Made by a program: the position numbers and the translations under genes. Under the pieces are notes generated by a model, which was not told where the DNA came from, ran no database searches, and worked only from the letters and a program-made list of their open reading frames with translations. From assembly GCA_938010435.1 (NCBI GenBank), contig CALLUS010000002.1, forward strand, positions 248,001 to 312,000: 64,000 nt of DNA, given 5' to 3'. Below are positions 53,557 to 63,393 of this stretch, in pieces. Positions within the stretch are counted from its first letter, which is position 1, and each line of letters starts with the position of its first letter. This DNA comes from an uncultured Rhizobiaceae group bacterium. GTDB lineage: Bacteria; Pseudomonadota; Alphaproteobacteria; Rhizobiales; Rhizobiaceae.

Positions 53557-54050
53557 CACGTGCGGCAGTTGATTTTGAGGAATCGCGTGCATGGACAATC
53601 GCCGCTGCTGTGCCTGACCCAGAGGTTCCGTGTGTCACCGTTGCTGATCTCGGAATCTTACGCAGTGTTCATATAGAAAAAAATACGGTTATCGCAAAGC
53701 TGACACCCACATATTCAGGCTGCCCTGCTGTATTGGCCATTGAATTGGCGGTGGAAACAGCACTTCTAGAAGCTGGATTTGATGCGCGGGTTGAACGGGT
53801 TTTGTCACCTGCTTGGACAACCGATTGGATAACTAAAGATGGCCGCGAAAAATTGCGGGAGTATGGAATAGCTCCTCCTGTAAATGGTAGTGCCTCCAAA
53901 CTTTCTCTTTTCGGTAAAGTTGACGTGACTTGCCCGCGCTGCGCATCCACAAACACTGAGAAATTGTCAGAGTTCGGATCAACAGCCTGCAAAGCCCATT
54001 ACCGCTGCTTATCGTGCAGTGAACCATTCGACTATTTTAAGTGTATCTGA
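53550..54050 (+). CDS. paaD: PaaD, epoxidase maturation protein (MIP18-like)
   Basis: PaaD is needed for assembly of iron centres of the epoxidase. The 166-aa product has the MIP18/DUF59 fold (DPEVPCVTVADLGILRSV, KLTPTYSGCPAVLAIE) and a C-terminal zinc-ribbon-like tail, CPRCASTNTEKLSEFGSTAC, then CLSCSEPF. The start at 53550 overlaps the paaC end; the longer open frame lies inside paaC and is not used. Confidence 0.93.
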   Translation: MVARAAVDFEESRAWTIAAAVPDPEVPCVTVADLGILRSVHIEKNTVIAKLTPTYSGCPAVLAIELAVETALLEAGFDARVERVLSPAWTTDWITKDGREKLREYGIAPPVNGSASKLSLFGKVDVTCPRCASTNTEKLSEFGSTACKAHYRCLSCSEPFDYFKCI

Positions 54051-54054
54051 ACTC

Positions 54055-55125
54055 ATGAGCCGCAACACATTCCACGATTTAAAAATTTCAAATATCCGTC
54101 CTTTGACTAAACAATCGGTTTGCATTTCGTTTGATGTGTCCGAGGACCTAAAACCCGCATTTCAATTTACACCCGGTCAATATCTCACTTTACGCGCCAA
54201 TATTGATGGCGAGGACATCAGACGCTCTTATTCCATTTGTTCTTCTTCAAATCATGGAGCGTTAGAAGTCGGCGTCAAACATGTGCCAGACGGATTATTT
54301 TCCAGCCATGCAATGAAACTGATTACGGGAGCGACCCTCTCTGTTATGCCACCACAAGGCTGCTTCACCGCTGAATTGGGTGGCAAGAACCACTATCTAT
54401 TGGTTGCTGCGGGATCAGGCATCACACCTTGTCTTTCCATTGCGACATCCGTTTTAGAAGCCGAAAGTGAAAGTCAGATCACGCTGATTTACGGAAATAG
54501 ATCAAGCTCGAGCATGATGTTTAAAGCCGAACTCAATGCGTTGAAAGACCGCTATACTGAACGACTTCAAGTGTTCCATGTTTTAAGCCGCGAACAGCAA
54601 GACATCGAACTAACTAATGGACGCATAGAAGGCGATAAGGTCAGTGCTTTTTTCGAAGCAGGATTGATTACAAAACAAACCATTGATGCCGCATATATTT
54701 GCGGTCCTGAAGAGATGATCAAAGAGGTATCCAGCGCACTTACCGGTCTTGGAATGCCAGCTTCCAACATACATTTCGAATTGTTCACGACCGCGAAAAG
54801 TGGGAAAAAACCAACCAAGGCTTTTGAAAGCCCTATAGAAGACACAACGGAGGTTTCAATCACATTGGATGGAACCACACAGATATTTGGACTCGATCAT
54901 GAAAACGAAACCGTTTTAGCGGCTGCCCAGCGCGCAGGGTTGGATCTTCCCTTTTCATGTGAAGGCGGGATGTGCTGCACATGTCGATGCAAAATCGTCA
55001 GCGGTGGTGCAAAAATGGATGTGAACTATTCGCTTCAAGATTGGGAGATCGAAGCAGGTTACACACTCGCCTGCCAAACCCGCCCAACCGGGAAAAGTCT
55101 TACACTCGACTTTGACGATGCCTAG
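54055..55125 (+). CDS. paaE: PaaE, epoxidase reductase
   Basis: PaaE carries electrons from NADPH to the PaaA di-iron site. The 356-aa product has the FAD-binding RRSYSICSSSNHG, the NAD(P) region VAAGSGITPCLSI and YICGPEEMIKEV, and the C-terminal [2Fe-2S] ferredoxin domain SCEGGMCCTCRCKIVSGG plus CQTRP. It starts four bases after the paaD stop. It overlaps the convergent hemC end by four bases. Confidence 0.94.
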   Translation: MSRNTFHDLKISNIRPLTKQSVCISFDVSEDLKPAFQFTPGQYLTLRANIDGEDIRRSYSICSSSNHGALEVGVKHVPDGLFSSHAMKLITGATLSVMPPQGCFTAELGGKNHYLLVAAGSGITPCLSIATSVLEAESESQITLIYGNRSSSSMMFKAELNALKDRYTERLQVFHVLSREQQDIELTNGRIEGDKVSAFFEAGLITKQTIDAAYICGPEEMIKEVSSALTGLGMPASNIHFELFTTAKSGKKPTKAFESPIEDTTEVSITLDGTTQIFGLDHENETVLAAAQRAGLDLPFSCEGGMCCTCRCKIVSGGAKMDVNYSLQDWEIEAGYTLACQTRPTGKSLTLDFDDA

Positions 55126-56096
55126 AGCTTTGTATCAGCTATAATTTTGGACGCACCTTTTTCCATGAGCGCGAGACCGACGGAACGGCCCAACTCGCGT
55201 GGATAAGCGGCAGTTGCTTCTTGCTCATGGCGAATAATTGTATTGCCATCCAGTGACATAACAGCAGACTGCATTAACATTTTTCCATCAGAAATCGTCG
55301 CGTGTGCCGCTATGGGAGAGTTACAATGACCATCCAATACCCAGAGAATTTCGCGTTCTGCTTCCGCACAAGCACGGGCATCAGCATCGTCAATTTTTGT
55401 CAGCAATGCACGCGTTTCCCAATCGGTTGACGAACATTCAACCGCCACAATACCTTGCCCAACAGCGGGCAACATTTCCGATGTGGGGAAACGATAGGAA
55501 ATCCGATCTGACACTCCAACGCGCGCCATTCCCGATGTTGCCAACATAATGGCATCAGCAGGTTCCGTTTCTCCGCCATCAATCAACTTTTGGGGAATTC
55601 CATTGTCGAGTTTATGAATGCGCGTGTCAGCTGCACCCCTAAAATGTACAATTTCGATCAAAGGAAAAACTGCTTTGATCAAAGCCGCACGCCGCACAGA
55701 ATTTGTACCCAGACGAAAGCCTTTTCCCTGAACTTTCTTCAGCTCTTCCAATTCCAAACCCGGCCGTAAAACTATAGAATCTGTTGGATCATCGCGTTTC
55801 AGATACGCCCCAATCACCAGATCGGGTGTTTCTTCATTCCCAGGCATATCTTTGAGGGAATGCATGGCACATTGAGTTTTACCAGTGACCACATCCGCGC
55901 GAATTTCTGCAACGAATGCGCCACCTTTACCACCATGACGATCAAGCCTGCTCACTTGGTCGCGGTCACCCGTGGGTTCATTTTCTGCAATGCCGTAGTC
56001 AAGATTTTGGTCGACCGCACGCAGCAAATCGATCACATGATTTGTTTGTGCAAGGGCCATTTTGCTTTTGCGCGTTGCTATCAGAAAAGTCTTCAC
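55122..56096 (-). CDS. hemC: Hydroxymethylbilane synthase (divergent)
   Basis: HemC joins four porphobilinogen units into hydroxymethylbilane in tetrapyrrole synthesis. The 324-aa product has LIATRKSKMALAQTNHV, the catalytic Asp83 in MHSLKDMPG, RLGTNSVRRAALI and the dipyrromethane-carrying Cys258 in LDGHCNSPIAAHA. The last segment differs from the usual GGCxxPI, and the N-terminal TR-x-S-x-x-A is modified too. It lies between the paa operon and zur, not in a heme cluster. It may be a second copy or simply a divergent single copy. Confidence 0.87.
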   Translation of the reverse strand: MKTFLIATRKSKMALAQTNHVIDLLRAVDQNLDYGIAENEPTGDRDQVSRLDRHGGKGGAFVAEIRADVVTGKTQCAMHSLKDMPGNEETPDLVIGAYLKRDDPTDSIVLRPGLELEELKKVQGKGFRLGTNSVRRAALIKAVFPLIEIVHFRGAADTRIHKLDNGIPQKLIDGGETEPADAIMLATSGMARVGVSDRISYRFPTSEMLPAVGQGIVAVECSSTDWETRALLTKIDDADARACAEAEREILWVLDGHCNSPIAAHATISDGKMLMQSAVMSLDGNTIIRHEQEATAAYPRELGRSVGLALMEKGASKIIADTKL

Positions 56097-56130
56097 TCGT
56101 GTCTCCGCAGAGTCGCTGTACTAATAATTT

Positions 56131-56526
56131 TTATACCGCATAGCATTGCCGACATTCACCACGAAGTTCAATCGTTGTTTTCTTCAACACAAACCCATTT
56201 TCTTTCACATGAGACTCAAGACTTTTGGAAACATCTGCTGCGGCAAATTCTGCGACGGTGCCGCACGTATCGCAAATAGCGAAGACTGCTGCTCCGGAAT
56301 GTTCGCAGGTTCCATGTTGGCAAGCGACAAAGGCGCTCATGCTTTCAAGTCGATGTACAAGTTTTAACTCGGTCAACTTTTCGAGAGCGCGATAAACTTG
56401 AAGAGGCGCACGAAATCCCTTTTCGCGCAGCGCATCTAAAATGGCGTAGGCGGTCATAGGTCCGTTTTCTTGTGTCAAACATGTATGAACCATCGATTGG
56501 TTCTTCGTGAGCTTACTTTCGATCAT
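56131..56526 (-). CDS. zur: Zinc uptake regulator Zur (Fur family)
   Basis: Zur represses zinc uptake when zinc is sufficient. The 131-aa product has the winged helix (MTAYAILDALREKGFRAPLQVYRALEKLTELKLVHRLES), the metal site HGTCEHSG, ICDTCGT, and a C-terminal CRQCYAV that gives the structural zinc CxxC pair. It overlaps znuB (ATGA) and so is the last gene of znuC-znuB-zur. The operator at 58190-58207 supports the assignment. Confidence 0.93.
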   Translation of the reverse strand: MIESKLTKNQSMVHTCLTQENGPMTAYAILDALREKGFRAPLQVYRALEKLTELKLVHRLESMSAFVACQHGTCEHSGAAVFAICDTCGTVAEFAAADVSKSLESHVKENGFVLKKTTIELRGECRQCYAV

Positions 56527-57332
56527 GATGCGCTCCTTTGACGCTTTAAACTCGCACTGACGAGATGCGCCAAGATAAAAAAGACAAATGCAGCAACCAC
56601 AATAGATGGGCCACTGGGTGTGTCCAAATATAGGGATGATGAGAGCCCTAAAACAACACTAACAAATCCTGCGGCAGATGCGAGCACGGCCATCAATTCA
56701 GGGCTTGTGCTGAATGGGCGAACTGCAATCGCAGGGATGATCAACAAAGCAGTGATCAGCAATACGCCAACCAATTGCATAGATATGGCAATCACCAATG
56801 ACACGAGCAACATAAAAATGAGATCGAGTATTTGGCGATTCCCCCCCTCAGCATCAGACAATTCCGCACTGACAGTGGCCGCAAAAATAGGCTTCCATAT
56901 CCACAATAAAACGCACAGCAAACCCATGCCACCAAGATATATAAGCGAAATATCTTCAATAGACACCGACAAAATATCGCCAAATAAAACCGCGTTTATG
57001 TCCACACGCAACCACGTCATGAAACCTATTGCGACCAATCCCAAGGCTAAAGCAGAGTGCGATAACAACCCCAGCAAAGCGTCGGTCGGCAAAGATCTGT
57101 TGCGCTGCATCAACAGCAGGCATATCGAAACTATTGCACAGATTGTAAACACGGAAAGGGTAATATTGACTTGAAACAGATAAGCTAATGTCACCCCTAG
57201 CAAACCTGAATGGGCAAGTGTGTCACCAAAATATGACATTCTCTTCCAGACGATAAGACATCCAAATGGACCTGCAACAAGCGCTACTCCGACACCTGCA
57301 ACCAATGCTCTTACAAAAAAATCATCCAACAT
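56523..57332 (-). CDS. znuB: Zinc ABC transporter permease ZnuB
   Basis: The 269-aa inner-membrane protein has seven to nine helices of the ABC-3 family (FFVRALVAGVGVALVAGPFGCLIVWKRMSYFGDTLAHSGLLGV, MQLVGVLLITALLIIPAIAVR). This forms the channel for Zn2+. The start at 57332 has GGAAGGTGA upstream and overlaps znuC by 11 bases; the longer frame upstream lies within znuC and is not used. Confidence 0.94.
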   Translation of the reverse strand: MLDDFFVRALVAGVGVALVAGPFGCLIVWKRMSYFGDTLAHSGLLGVTLAYLFQVNITLSVFTICAIVSICLLLMQRNRSLPTDALLGLLSHSALALGLVAIGFMTWLRVDINAVLFGDILSVSIEDISLIYLGGMGLLCVLLWIWKPIFAATVSAELSDAEGGNRQILDLIFMLLVSLVIAISMQLVGVLLITALLIIPAIAVRPFSTSPELMAVLASAAGFVSVVLGLSSSLYLDTPSGPSIVVAAFVFFILAHLVSASLKRQRSAS

Positions 57333-58140
57333 AAGAATCACCTTCCTGCTCGTGGTGGTGGCCATCATCGGGATGACAATGTTCTGTGATTGAGCCATCG
57401 GCGTGTTGCACTGTCCCATCCGGCAAGTGAACATGATCGTGTTGGTGTTGATAGACGGCAAATGTGGAGGCTGCCCGTTCGCCGAACAAATCTTTGTATA
57501 CAGGGTTCTGCACAACTGACATTGGCGTTCCATGACAGCACATATGACCGTTGAGACAAATGACACGATCTGTTGCCGCCATAACCATGTGAAGGTCATG
57601 TGATATCAACAAAACACCGCATTCCAATTCGTCACGCAATTGGGAGATAAGTTGGTACAAAGCAGCCTCACCGTTAAAGTCCACGCCTTGTGCAGGTTCA
57701 TCCAAAACCAAGAGGTCCGGTTTGAGGGCCAACGCCCGTGCCAGCAGAACACGTTGAAATTCGCCACCCGACAGGTTTTGAACTTGTTCATTCTTGAGGT
57801 GGCTTACTCCTGTTCTTTCAAGCGCCGACTCAATCTCATCTGCGTTCATCTTGTGAGTGAGTGTAATCAGCCGTTTGACAGTGAGCGGCATTGTCCAATC
57901 AATCGCAAGGTTTTGCGGCACGTATCCAACGCGCAACCCGGAGGTTTGCCATGCCTTCCCCTCTGTCGGTTGCAATATACCCAATGCCATTTTCGCGCTG
58001 GTTGATTTTCCCGAACCGTTGGGGCCAATCAAAGTGACAATCTCACCTTTGGCAACAGAAAATGTCACCCCACGCACAAGCCAGTCGCCGGTTATTTTCA
58101 AACCTGCAGTTTCCAGTCGGATAAGTTCTTTTGTTTTCAT
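57322..58140 (-). CDS. znuC: Zinc ABC transporter ATPase ZnuC
   Basis: The 272-aa ATPase has Walker A GPNGSGKST, signature LSGGEFQRVLLARAL, Walker B LLVLDEPAQGVD and the switch His in LLISHDLHMV. The C-terminal 40 residues are rich in His (HQHDHVHLPDG, HCHPDDGHHHEQ), a feature of zinc systems. It is the first gene after the Zur box. Confidence 0.95.
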   Translation of the reverse strand: MKTKELIRLETAGLKITGDWLVRGVTFSVAKGEIVTLIGPNGSGKSTSAKMALGILQPTEGKAWQTSGLRVGYVPQNLAIDWTMPLTVKRLITLTHKMNADEIESALERTGVSHLKNEQVQNLSGGEFQRVLLARALALKPDLLVLDEPAQGVDFNGEAALYQLISQLRDELECGVLLISHDLHMVMAATDRVICLNGHMCCHGTPMSVVQNPVYKDLFGERAASTFAVYQHQHDHVHLPDGTVQHADGSITEHCHPDDGHHHEQEGDSYVG

Positions 58141-58189
58141 TTTATCTTTTAGGGATTGTCAGAAAGGGGAAATCATATTAGCAATATAT

Positions 58190-58207
58190 GTAATGTAATA
58201 ACATAAC
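58190..58207. promoter_or_regulatory. Zur box between znuC and znuA
   Basis: GTAATGTAATAACATAAC matches the alphaproteobacterial Zur operator (GTAATGTAATAACATTAC) in 17 of 18 bases. It lies between divergent znuC and znuA starts and can control both arms, including zur itself. Confidence 0.85.
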
Positions 58208-58221
58208 ATACGAGATACACA

Positions 58222-59160
58222 ATGATCAAACGCGTTTTTAGCTGTACAGTAATTGCAGCCGCAGCATTCACACAAATTGCTGAGGCTGCTCCAAAAATTG
58301 TTGTCTCCATAAAACCTGTTCATTCAATTGTATCTGCATTAACGAAGAATGTGGTAACGCCGGAACTCCTGATGAAGGGCATTCAGTCCCCTCATTCTGC
58401 AACGCTAAAACCGGGTCAAGCTGAAACACTACAGAACGCTGACATTGTAGTATGGGTTGGGCCCGGATTGGAACAATTCCTCATACAACCTATCACCACT
58501 GTCGCCACCAAAGCACGCGTGATTGAATTGTCTTCATTGCTCGAAGGGGAAGAGAAAGGCCATGATCATGACTCTGAACATGGCCATAAGGATGAACACA
58601 AAGACGACCATGGTGATGACCACGGGGATGGCCACGAAGATCATGGAAATATACACATTTGGTTGGACCCACAATCGGTGCTGGAATTGGTCACACCTGT
58701 CACTCAACAATTGATTGAGGCAGACCCTGACAATGCAGCGGTCTATGAAGAAAATTCAGCACGTTTGAAGAAAGAGTTGATCACTTTGGACAGCACCCTT
58801 TCAACAAAACTCGAAGGTATTAAGAACAAACCGTTTTTGACCTATCACGACGCCTATAGCCCATTTGTCGAACACTATGGATTGAGCAATACCGCTTCAA
58901 TTGCCGTCGATGATCACAGAAAACCAAGTGCTGCGCATTTGAAGAAGCTTCAGTCCATAACATTGAAACAGAACATCACATGCTTGTTTACTGAACCGCA
59001 ATTCAACACCGCTTGGCTCAAGTCGGTATGGCCAGAATCGGCGTTAAAATATGCAGAACTCGACCCGCTTGGCAGCTCAATCGACGCGGGGCCTGATCAA
59101 TACGGTCAATTGATGCACAACCTTGCCGACAGTCTTTCGAACTGCCTTACATCGAAATAA
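58222..59160 (+). CDS. znuA: Zinc-binding periplasmic protein ZnuA
   Basis: The 312-aa product has a signal peptide (MIKRVFSCTVIAAAAFTQIAEA) and the cluster A-I solute-binding fold. Zinc ligands are expected in SPHSATLKPGQAE, HIWLDPQ, and FLTYHDAYSPFVEHYG. A charged His/Asp loop (about residues 112-140: HDHDSEHGHKDEHKDDHGDD) is characteristic of ZnuA. It ends seven bases before the convergent xylA. Confidence 0.95.
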   Translation: MIKRVFSCTVIAAAAFTQIAEAAPKIVVSIKPVHSIVSALTKNVVTPELLMKGIQSPHSATLKPGQAETLQNADIVVWVGPGLEQFLIQPITTVATKARVIELSSLLEGEEKGHDHDSEHGHKDEHKDDHGDDHGDGHEDHGNIHIWLDPQSVLELVTPVTQQLIEADPDNAAVYEENSARLKKELITLDSTLSTKLEGIKNKPFLTYHDAYSPFVEHYGLSNTASIAVDDHRKPSAAHLKKLQSITLKQNITCLFTEPQFNTAWLKSVWPESALKYAELDPLGSSIDAGPDQYGQLMHNLADSLSNCLTSK

Positions 59161-59166
59161 ATTGGC

Positions 59167-60489
59167 TCAGACATATCTATTGACGATGTTTTCCAACATC
59201 TCTTGACGCCCGGACTTGGGCGACGGGTTCATATCCATGCTCTCGACCCAAGTCGCAATGTCTTCAAGAGACTGCTTGCCTGCAAGCATGTTCTTTGCAC
59301 CTTGTTGTTCCCAACCGGCATAACGCTCGTTCAGAGACGCTGACAATGCACCATCCTCAAGCATCGCAGCAGCTGCTTTGAACCCTCGTGCACAACAATC
59401 CATGCCACCAATATGAGCCATGAGAAGATCATCAGGTTGTAAAGATTGGCGGCGTAATTTTGCATCAAAATTGGTACCACCTGTTTTAAAACCGCCGCCA
59501 CTTAGAACTTCATAATAGGCCAACGCCATTTCAGGCACGTTGTTGGGGAATTGATCTGTATCCCACCCGGATTGATAATCGTTTCTGTTCATATCAATTG
59601 ACCCAAAAATGCCAAGCGCGTTGGCCATAGCCAATTCATGTTCGAAAGAATGACCAGCCAAAATCGCATGCCCTTGCTCGATGTTCACCTGAACTTCTGT
59701 TTCAAGGCCATGGCGTTTCAAGAATCCATAAACGGTGGCCACATCATAATCATACTGATGTTTCATTGGCTCTTGCGGCTTGGGTTCGATCAGTATGGCA
59801 CCTTCAAAACCAATTTTATGTTTGTACTCGACGACTAGATTGAGGAAACGACCCATTTGCGCATCTTCACGCTGCAGATCAGTATTGAGCAAAGTCTCAT
59901 ATCCCTCACGCCCTCCCCACAAAACATAGTTTTCACCACCCAGTTTATGAGTTGCGTCCATGCAAGTTTTCACCGTGGCTGCACCAAAGGCGAAAACCTC
60001 GGGATCAGGATTGGTCGCGGCGCCCGACATATAGCGGTGATGTGAAAAAAGGTTTGCGGTTCCCCACAGTAGCTTCATGCCCGTGTCAGACATTTTACCC
60101 TGAAAATAGTCTACGATCTCATCGAGATTACGGGTATTCTCGGCGAAGTTTGAGCCTTCCGGGCGAACATCTGCATCGTGGAAACAAAAGTACGGCACAC
60201 CAAGAGCGGTGAACATTTCAAACGCCACATCAGCTTTCAGTTTTGCTGCTTCCATGGTGTCACCCATTTTATCAGCAAACCATGGGCGTTCAAATGTTTG
60301 TCCACCGAACGGGTCGCCACCAGGCCAGGCGAAGTTGTGCCAATAGCAAACGGCGAAACGCAGATGATCTTTCATGCGTTTACCCATTACAATCTCATCT
60401 GGATTGTAATGCCGAAAAGCGAGCGGGTTTGTGCTTTCAATACCTTCAAATGGGATTTTCGTGACTTCGCCAAAGAAACCTGTGGTCAT
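59167..60489 (-). CDS. xylA: Xylose isomerase
   Basis: XylA converts D-xylose to D-xylulose using two divalent metals. The 440-aa product has [19 protein letters not shown] with the catalytic His, [28 protein letters not shown], and the metal ligands in [17 protein letters not shown] and [20 protein letters not shown]. Length is that of class II enzymes. It overlaps xylB by four bases. Confidence 0.97.
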   Translation of the reverse strand: MTTGFFGEVTKIPFEGIESTNPLAFRHYNPDEIVMGKRMKDHLRFAVCYWHNFAWPGGDPFGGQTFERPWFADKMGDTMEAAKLKADVAFEMFTALGVPYFCFHDADVRPEGSNFAENTRNLDEIVDYFQGKMSDTGMKLLWGTANLFSHHRYMSGAATNPDPEVFAFGAATVKTCMDATHKLGGENYVLWGGREGYETLLNTDLQREDAQMGRFLNLVVEYKHKIGFEGAILIEPKPQEPMKHQYDYDVATVYGFLKRHGLETEVQVNIEQGHAILAGHSFEHELAMANALGIFGSIDMNRNDYQSGWDTDQFPNNVPEMALAYYEVLSGGGFKTGGTNFDAKLRRQSLQPDDLLMAHIGGMDCCARGFKAAAAMLEDGALSASLNERYAGWEQQGAKNMLAGKQSLEDIATWVESMDMNPSPKSGRQEMLENIVNRYV

Positions 60490-61937
60490 TTCATCGCTCC
60501 TGATAGTGCGGGATAAAGCGCTCGATAGCGCTGATAAGAATTTTCATAATCGTCGGCCAAAGAAAGGTCCGGCTCAAAAACTGTTTTAATTTTAGGTGGC
60601 AAACAAACCTCTTCCGGATCTGCACCCTCCGTTGCCATCAATCCTAAACGTGCAGCGCCAAATGCAGCGCCAAAATCTCCATCTTCAGGAAGTTCAATGG
60701 CAACACCCAAAATATTGGACATTGTTTGTAACCAGTATGCAGAATTACTCCCCCCGCCAACCGCCATTACCTTGTTCAAAGATGTGCCAGCGGATTTGAG
60801 CGCTTCCATGGAATCCCGCAGTGCAAAACACACTCCTTCGAGGATCGCTGCAGTCATGGCATTCTGATCGTGTGCATGGTCCAACCCGACAAATGCGCCA
60901 CGTATAACTGCATCATTGTGCGGCGTTCTCTCTCCAGAAAGATAAGGCAGGAAAATCGGACCTGCTGGTATAATGGTGTTTTGGTTTAGCTTTTTGGTGA
61001 GGTGGGCCGGATCATTTCCGGTGACACCAGCCCACCAGTTGAGAGAATCCGTTGCTGACAAGAATACGCCCATTTGGTGCCAGGTATCTGGCACAGCATG
61101 GCAAAAGGTATGGACAGCACTTTGTGGGTTCGGCAGATAACGTCCGTTGGCAGCAAATAAAACACCTGATGTGCCAAGGGAGGCAAACGCTAAACCTTCT
61201 TGAACTGTTCCAAGGCCAATTGCCGAGGCCGCATTGTCACCTGCCCCACCTGCGACTACCACATTCTTCATGCCCCAACGGTTGGCCAATTCAGGGCGCA
61301 GAGTACCGGACACTTCGGCACCTTCCACAAGGCGCGGCATGTTTTCTACACTCAAATCAGTCGCCGCCAACAATTCTGCGGACCACTCACGTTTTTCCAC
61401 ATTGAGCCAACTGGTGCCTGAAGCATCTGACATTTCAGAAACGCATTCACCCGTCAGCCAAAGCCGCAAATAGTCTTTCGGTAAAAGCACTTTGGCCGTT
61501 CGCGAGAACAACTCTGGTTCGTTGTCTCTTACCCAAGCAAGCTTAGGTGCGGTGAAACCAGGAAAAACAATGTTGCCGGATAAAGACCTGAAAAGGGGAT
61601 TAGTATCGAGAACAGTCGCCTGCTCATGACTACGTGTATCGTTCCAAAGAATACAAGGACGCAAAACCTCATGGGAAGAATTCAGCAAAGTCGCGCCGTG
61701 CATTTGACCTGAAAGACCAATACCGCGGACAGCGGCTAAACCAGTACCGAACTGTCGCTTCAATTCATCAAGTGACGCTTCAGTCGCGGTGATCCAACTG
61801 TTTGGATCTTGCTCTGACCAACCGGAGTGAGGCCGCGAAACGGTTAAGGGCGCATTGGCCGATCCAACAATTTTTTGATCTGCATCAATCAAAATTGCCT
61901 TTACGCCAGAAGTTCCAATGTCTAGGCCGAGATACAT
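60486..61937 (-). CDS. xylB: Xylulokinase
   Basis: XylB phosphorylates D-xylulose, giving entry to the pentose phosphate pathway. The 483-aa FGGY-family kinase has [28 protein letters not shown] with the catalytic region, [37 protein letters not shown] and [13 protein letters not shown]. It is the first gene of the xylB-xylA pair. No xylose ABC transporter or repressor is seen within the window. Confidence 0.97.
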   Translation of the reverse strand: MYLGLDIGTSGVKAILIDADQKIVGSANAPLTVSRPHSGWSEQDPNSWITATEASLDELKRQFGTGLAAVRGIGLSGQMHGATLLNSSHEVLRPCILWNDTRSHEQATVLDTNPLFRSLSGNIVFPGFTAPKLAWVRDNEPELFSRTAKVLLPKDYLRLWLTGECVSEMSDASGTSWLNVEKREWSAELLAATDLSVENMPRLVEGAEVSGTLRPELANRWGMKNVVVAGGAGDNAASAIGLGTVQEGLAFASLGTSGVLFAANGRYLPNPQSAVHTFCHAVPDTWHQMGVFLSATDSLNWWAGVTGNDPAHLTKKLNQNTIIPAGPIFLPYLSGERTPHNDAVIRGAFVGLDHAHDQNAMTAAILEGVCFALRDSMEALKSAGTSLNKVMAVGGGSNSAYWLQTMSNILGVAIELPEDGDFGAAFGAARLGLMATEGADPEEVCLPPKIKTVFEPDLSLADDYENSYQRYRALYPALSGAMK

Positions 61938-62147
61938 ACTTACTATTTAATTCAACGGTTGAAAAAAATAATCATAGTCCAATAATTTCAGATATGAACC
62001 CCCTACCCCAAGATTTTTTGCGCAACCATTTTCAATCAAAATCGAGACCTTCAAACATTCACTTCGATTCAGCTCACGACAGTTGTGATGCCGAGTTCCC
62101 CTTTATTTTGCTTGTGTCCTAAGCTGAACCGACGCAAAAATGCCCCC

Positions 62148-63389
62148 ATGACAATGGCTGAAATAAAACAGACTGAACCGCCCGCAAAATCGAGAATGGA
62201 CCGCACAACATTGTTCTTGGCTATTGGGCAAACAGTTTTTTGGGCATCCACATTCTACATTCTTCCTGCGCTCATGCTGGACATTCAAAACAATATGTTT
62301 TGGTCCAAAGCAGAAGTTTCAGCGGCAATGTCCGGCGCGATTTTAATATCAGCGCTTTGTGCCCGACCTGCGGGCCACATCATCGACCAAGGGTATGGCA
62401 AACAATTGATGAGCATTGGCGGGATCTGCGCAGGCATACTTTTACTTTTATGTTCGCAAATCAGCTCCATCTGGCAATTCTATGTTTGTTGGATTGGTTT
62501 GGGATTTTGCATGGCCGCCACTTTGTATGAACCATGCTTTTCCATTGTTACGCGCCACCACGGTTTGACTGCAAGACGCGCAATTACACACATCACTCTA
62601 ATTGCAGGCTTTGCCGGAACGATTGCATTTCCGATTGCCACTTGGTTGTCAGCACAATTTGACTGGCGTTCTGCGCTACTGTTTTTTGGAACGTCCGTTC
62701 TGCTTGTGGCGGTGCCACTTTCCTATTTCGCAATCACAAAGCTTCAAACAACGCGGCCTTTTTTTAACTCTGAACTGATCAACCCCAACTCTGGTACTGG
62801 AGTTCGAAACAAAACATTCTGGCTTATCACTGGTGCGTTCACATTAGGCAGTATCAACCACACGATGATCATATCGCACTTGCTTCCGATGTTGAATGAA
62901 CGCGGTATTTCAAGCCAATTTGCTGTTATTGCCGCCATGTTGGTGGGACCCATGCAGGTGGTGGGTCGATTGCTTCTTATGAAGAGTGAGAAACATATAT
63001 CGACACGTGCCAGTGCACTCATCTGTTTTTGTGGGTTGACTCTCTCATCCGCCATTTTGTGGATGGCAGGTATCAATCTCGCATTCATCTATGTTGCAGC
63101 CTGTTTACATGGGGCCACATGGGGGTTGGTGAGCATAACCCGCCCGACGCTCATACGTGAATTGTTGGGAGCAAACGATTTTGGTGCAACCTCCGGTTCC
63201 GTTGCAGCCTTTGCCATTTTTGGAATAGCACTTGCACCAAGTTTGGGGGCATGGTTGTGGGCTCTGGGCGGCTATCAACTCATGCTGGGTGTGGGCACAT
63301 TTTTGACGTGCACAGGCGGACTGCTTATTTGGCTATTGAAGCCAGCATCCGTTGCCCAAAACAACGAAGCCCGAAACGCCGATAAGTGA
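62148..63389 (+). CDS. MFS transporter
   Basis: The 413-aa product has about 12 hydrophobic helices in the major facilitator plan, with the loop between helices 2 and 3 reading CARPAGHIIDQGYGKQLM (the GxxxDxxGxR-like motif). The substrate cannot be inferred. The start is uncertain: ATG at 62148 or 62154 gives a short polar N-terminus; an in-frame start at 62085 is also open, and none has a good ribosome binding site. It is divergent from xylB. Confidence 0.82.
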   Translation: MTMAEIKQTEPPAKSRMDRTTLFLAIGQTVFWASTFYILPALMLDIQNNMFWSKAEVSAAMSGAILISALCARPAGHIIDQGYGKQLMSIGGICAGILLLLCSQISSIWQFYVCWIGLGFCMAATLYEPCFSIVTRHHGLTARRAITHITLIAGFAGTIAFPIATWLSAQFDWRSALLFFGTSVLLVAVPLSYFAITKLQTTRPFFNSELINPNSGTGVRNKTFWLITGAFTLGSINHTMIISHLLPMLNERGISSQFAVIAAMLVGPMQVVGRLLLMKSEKHISTRASALICFCGLTLSSAILWMAGINLAFIYVAACLHGATWGLVSITRPTLIRELLGANDFGATSGSVAAFAIFGIALAPSLGAWLWALGGYQLMLGVGTFLTCTGGLLIWLLKPASVAQNNEARNADK

Positions 63390-63393
63390 CTAT

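Noticed and set aside
57333-57599. A 90-residue N-terminal extension of ZnuB
   Set aside because: It lies wholly within znuC in another frame and has no membrane or family features.
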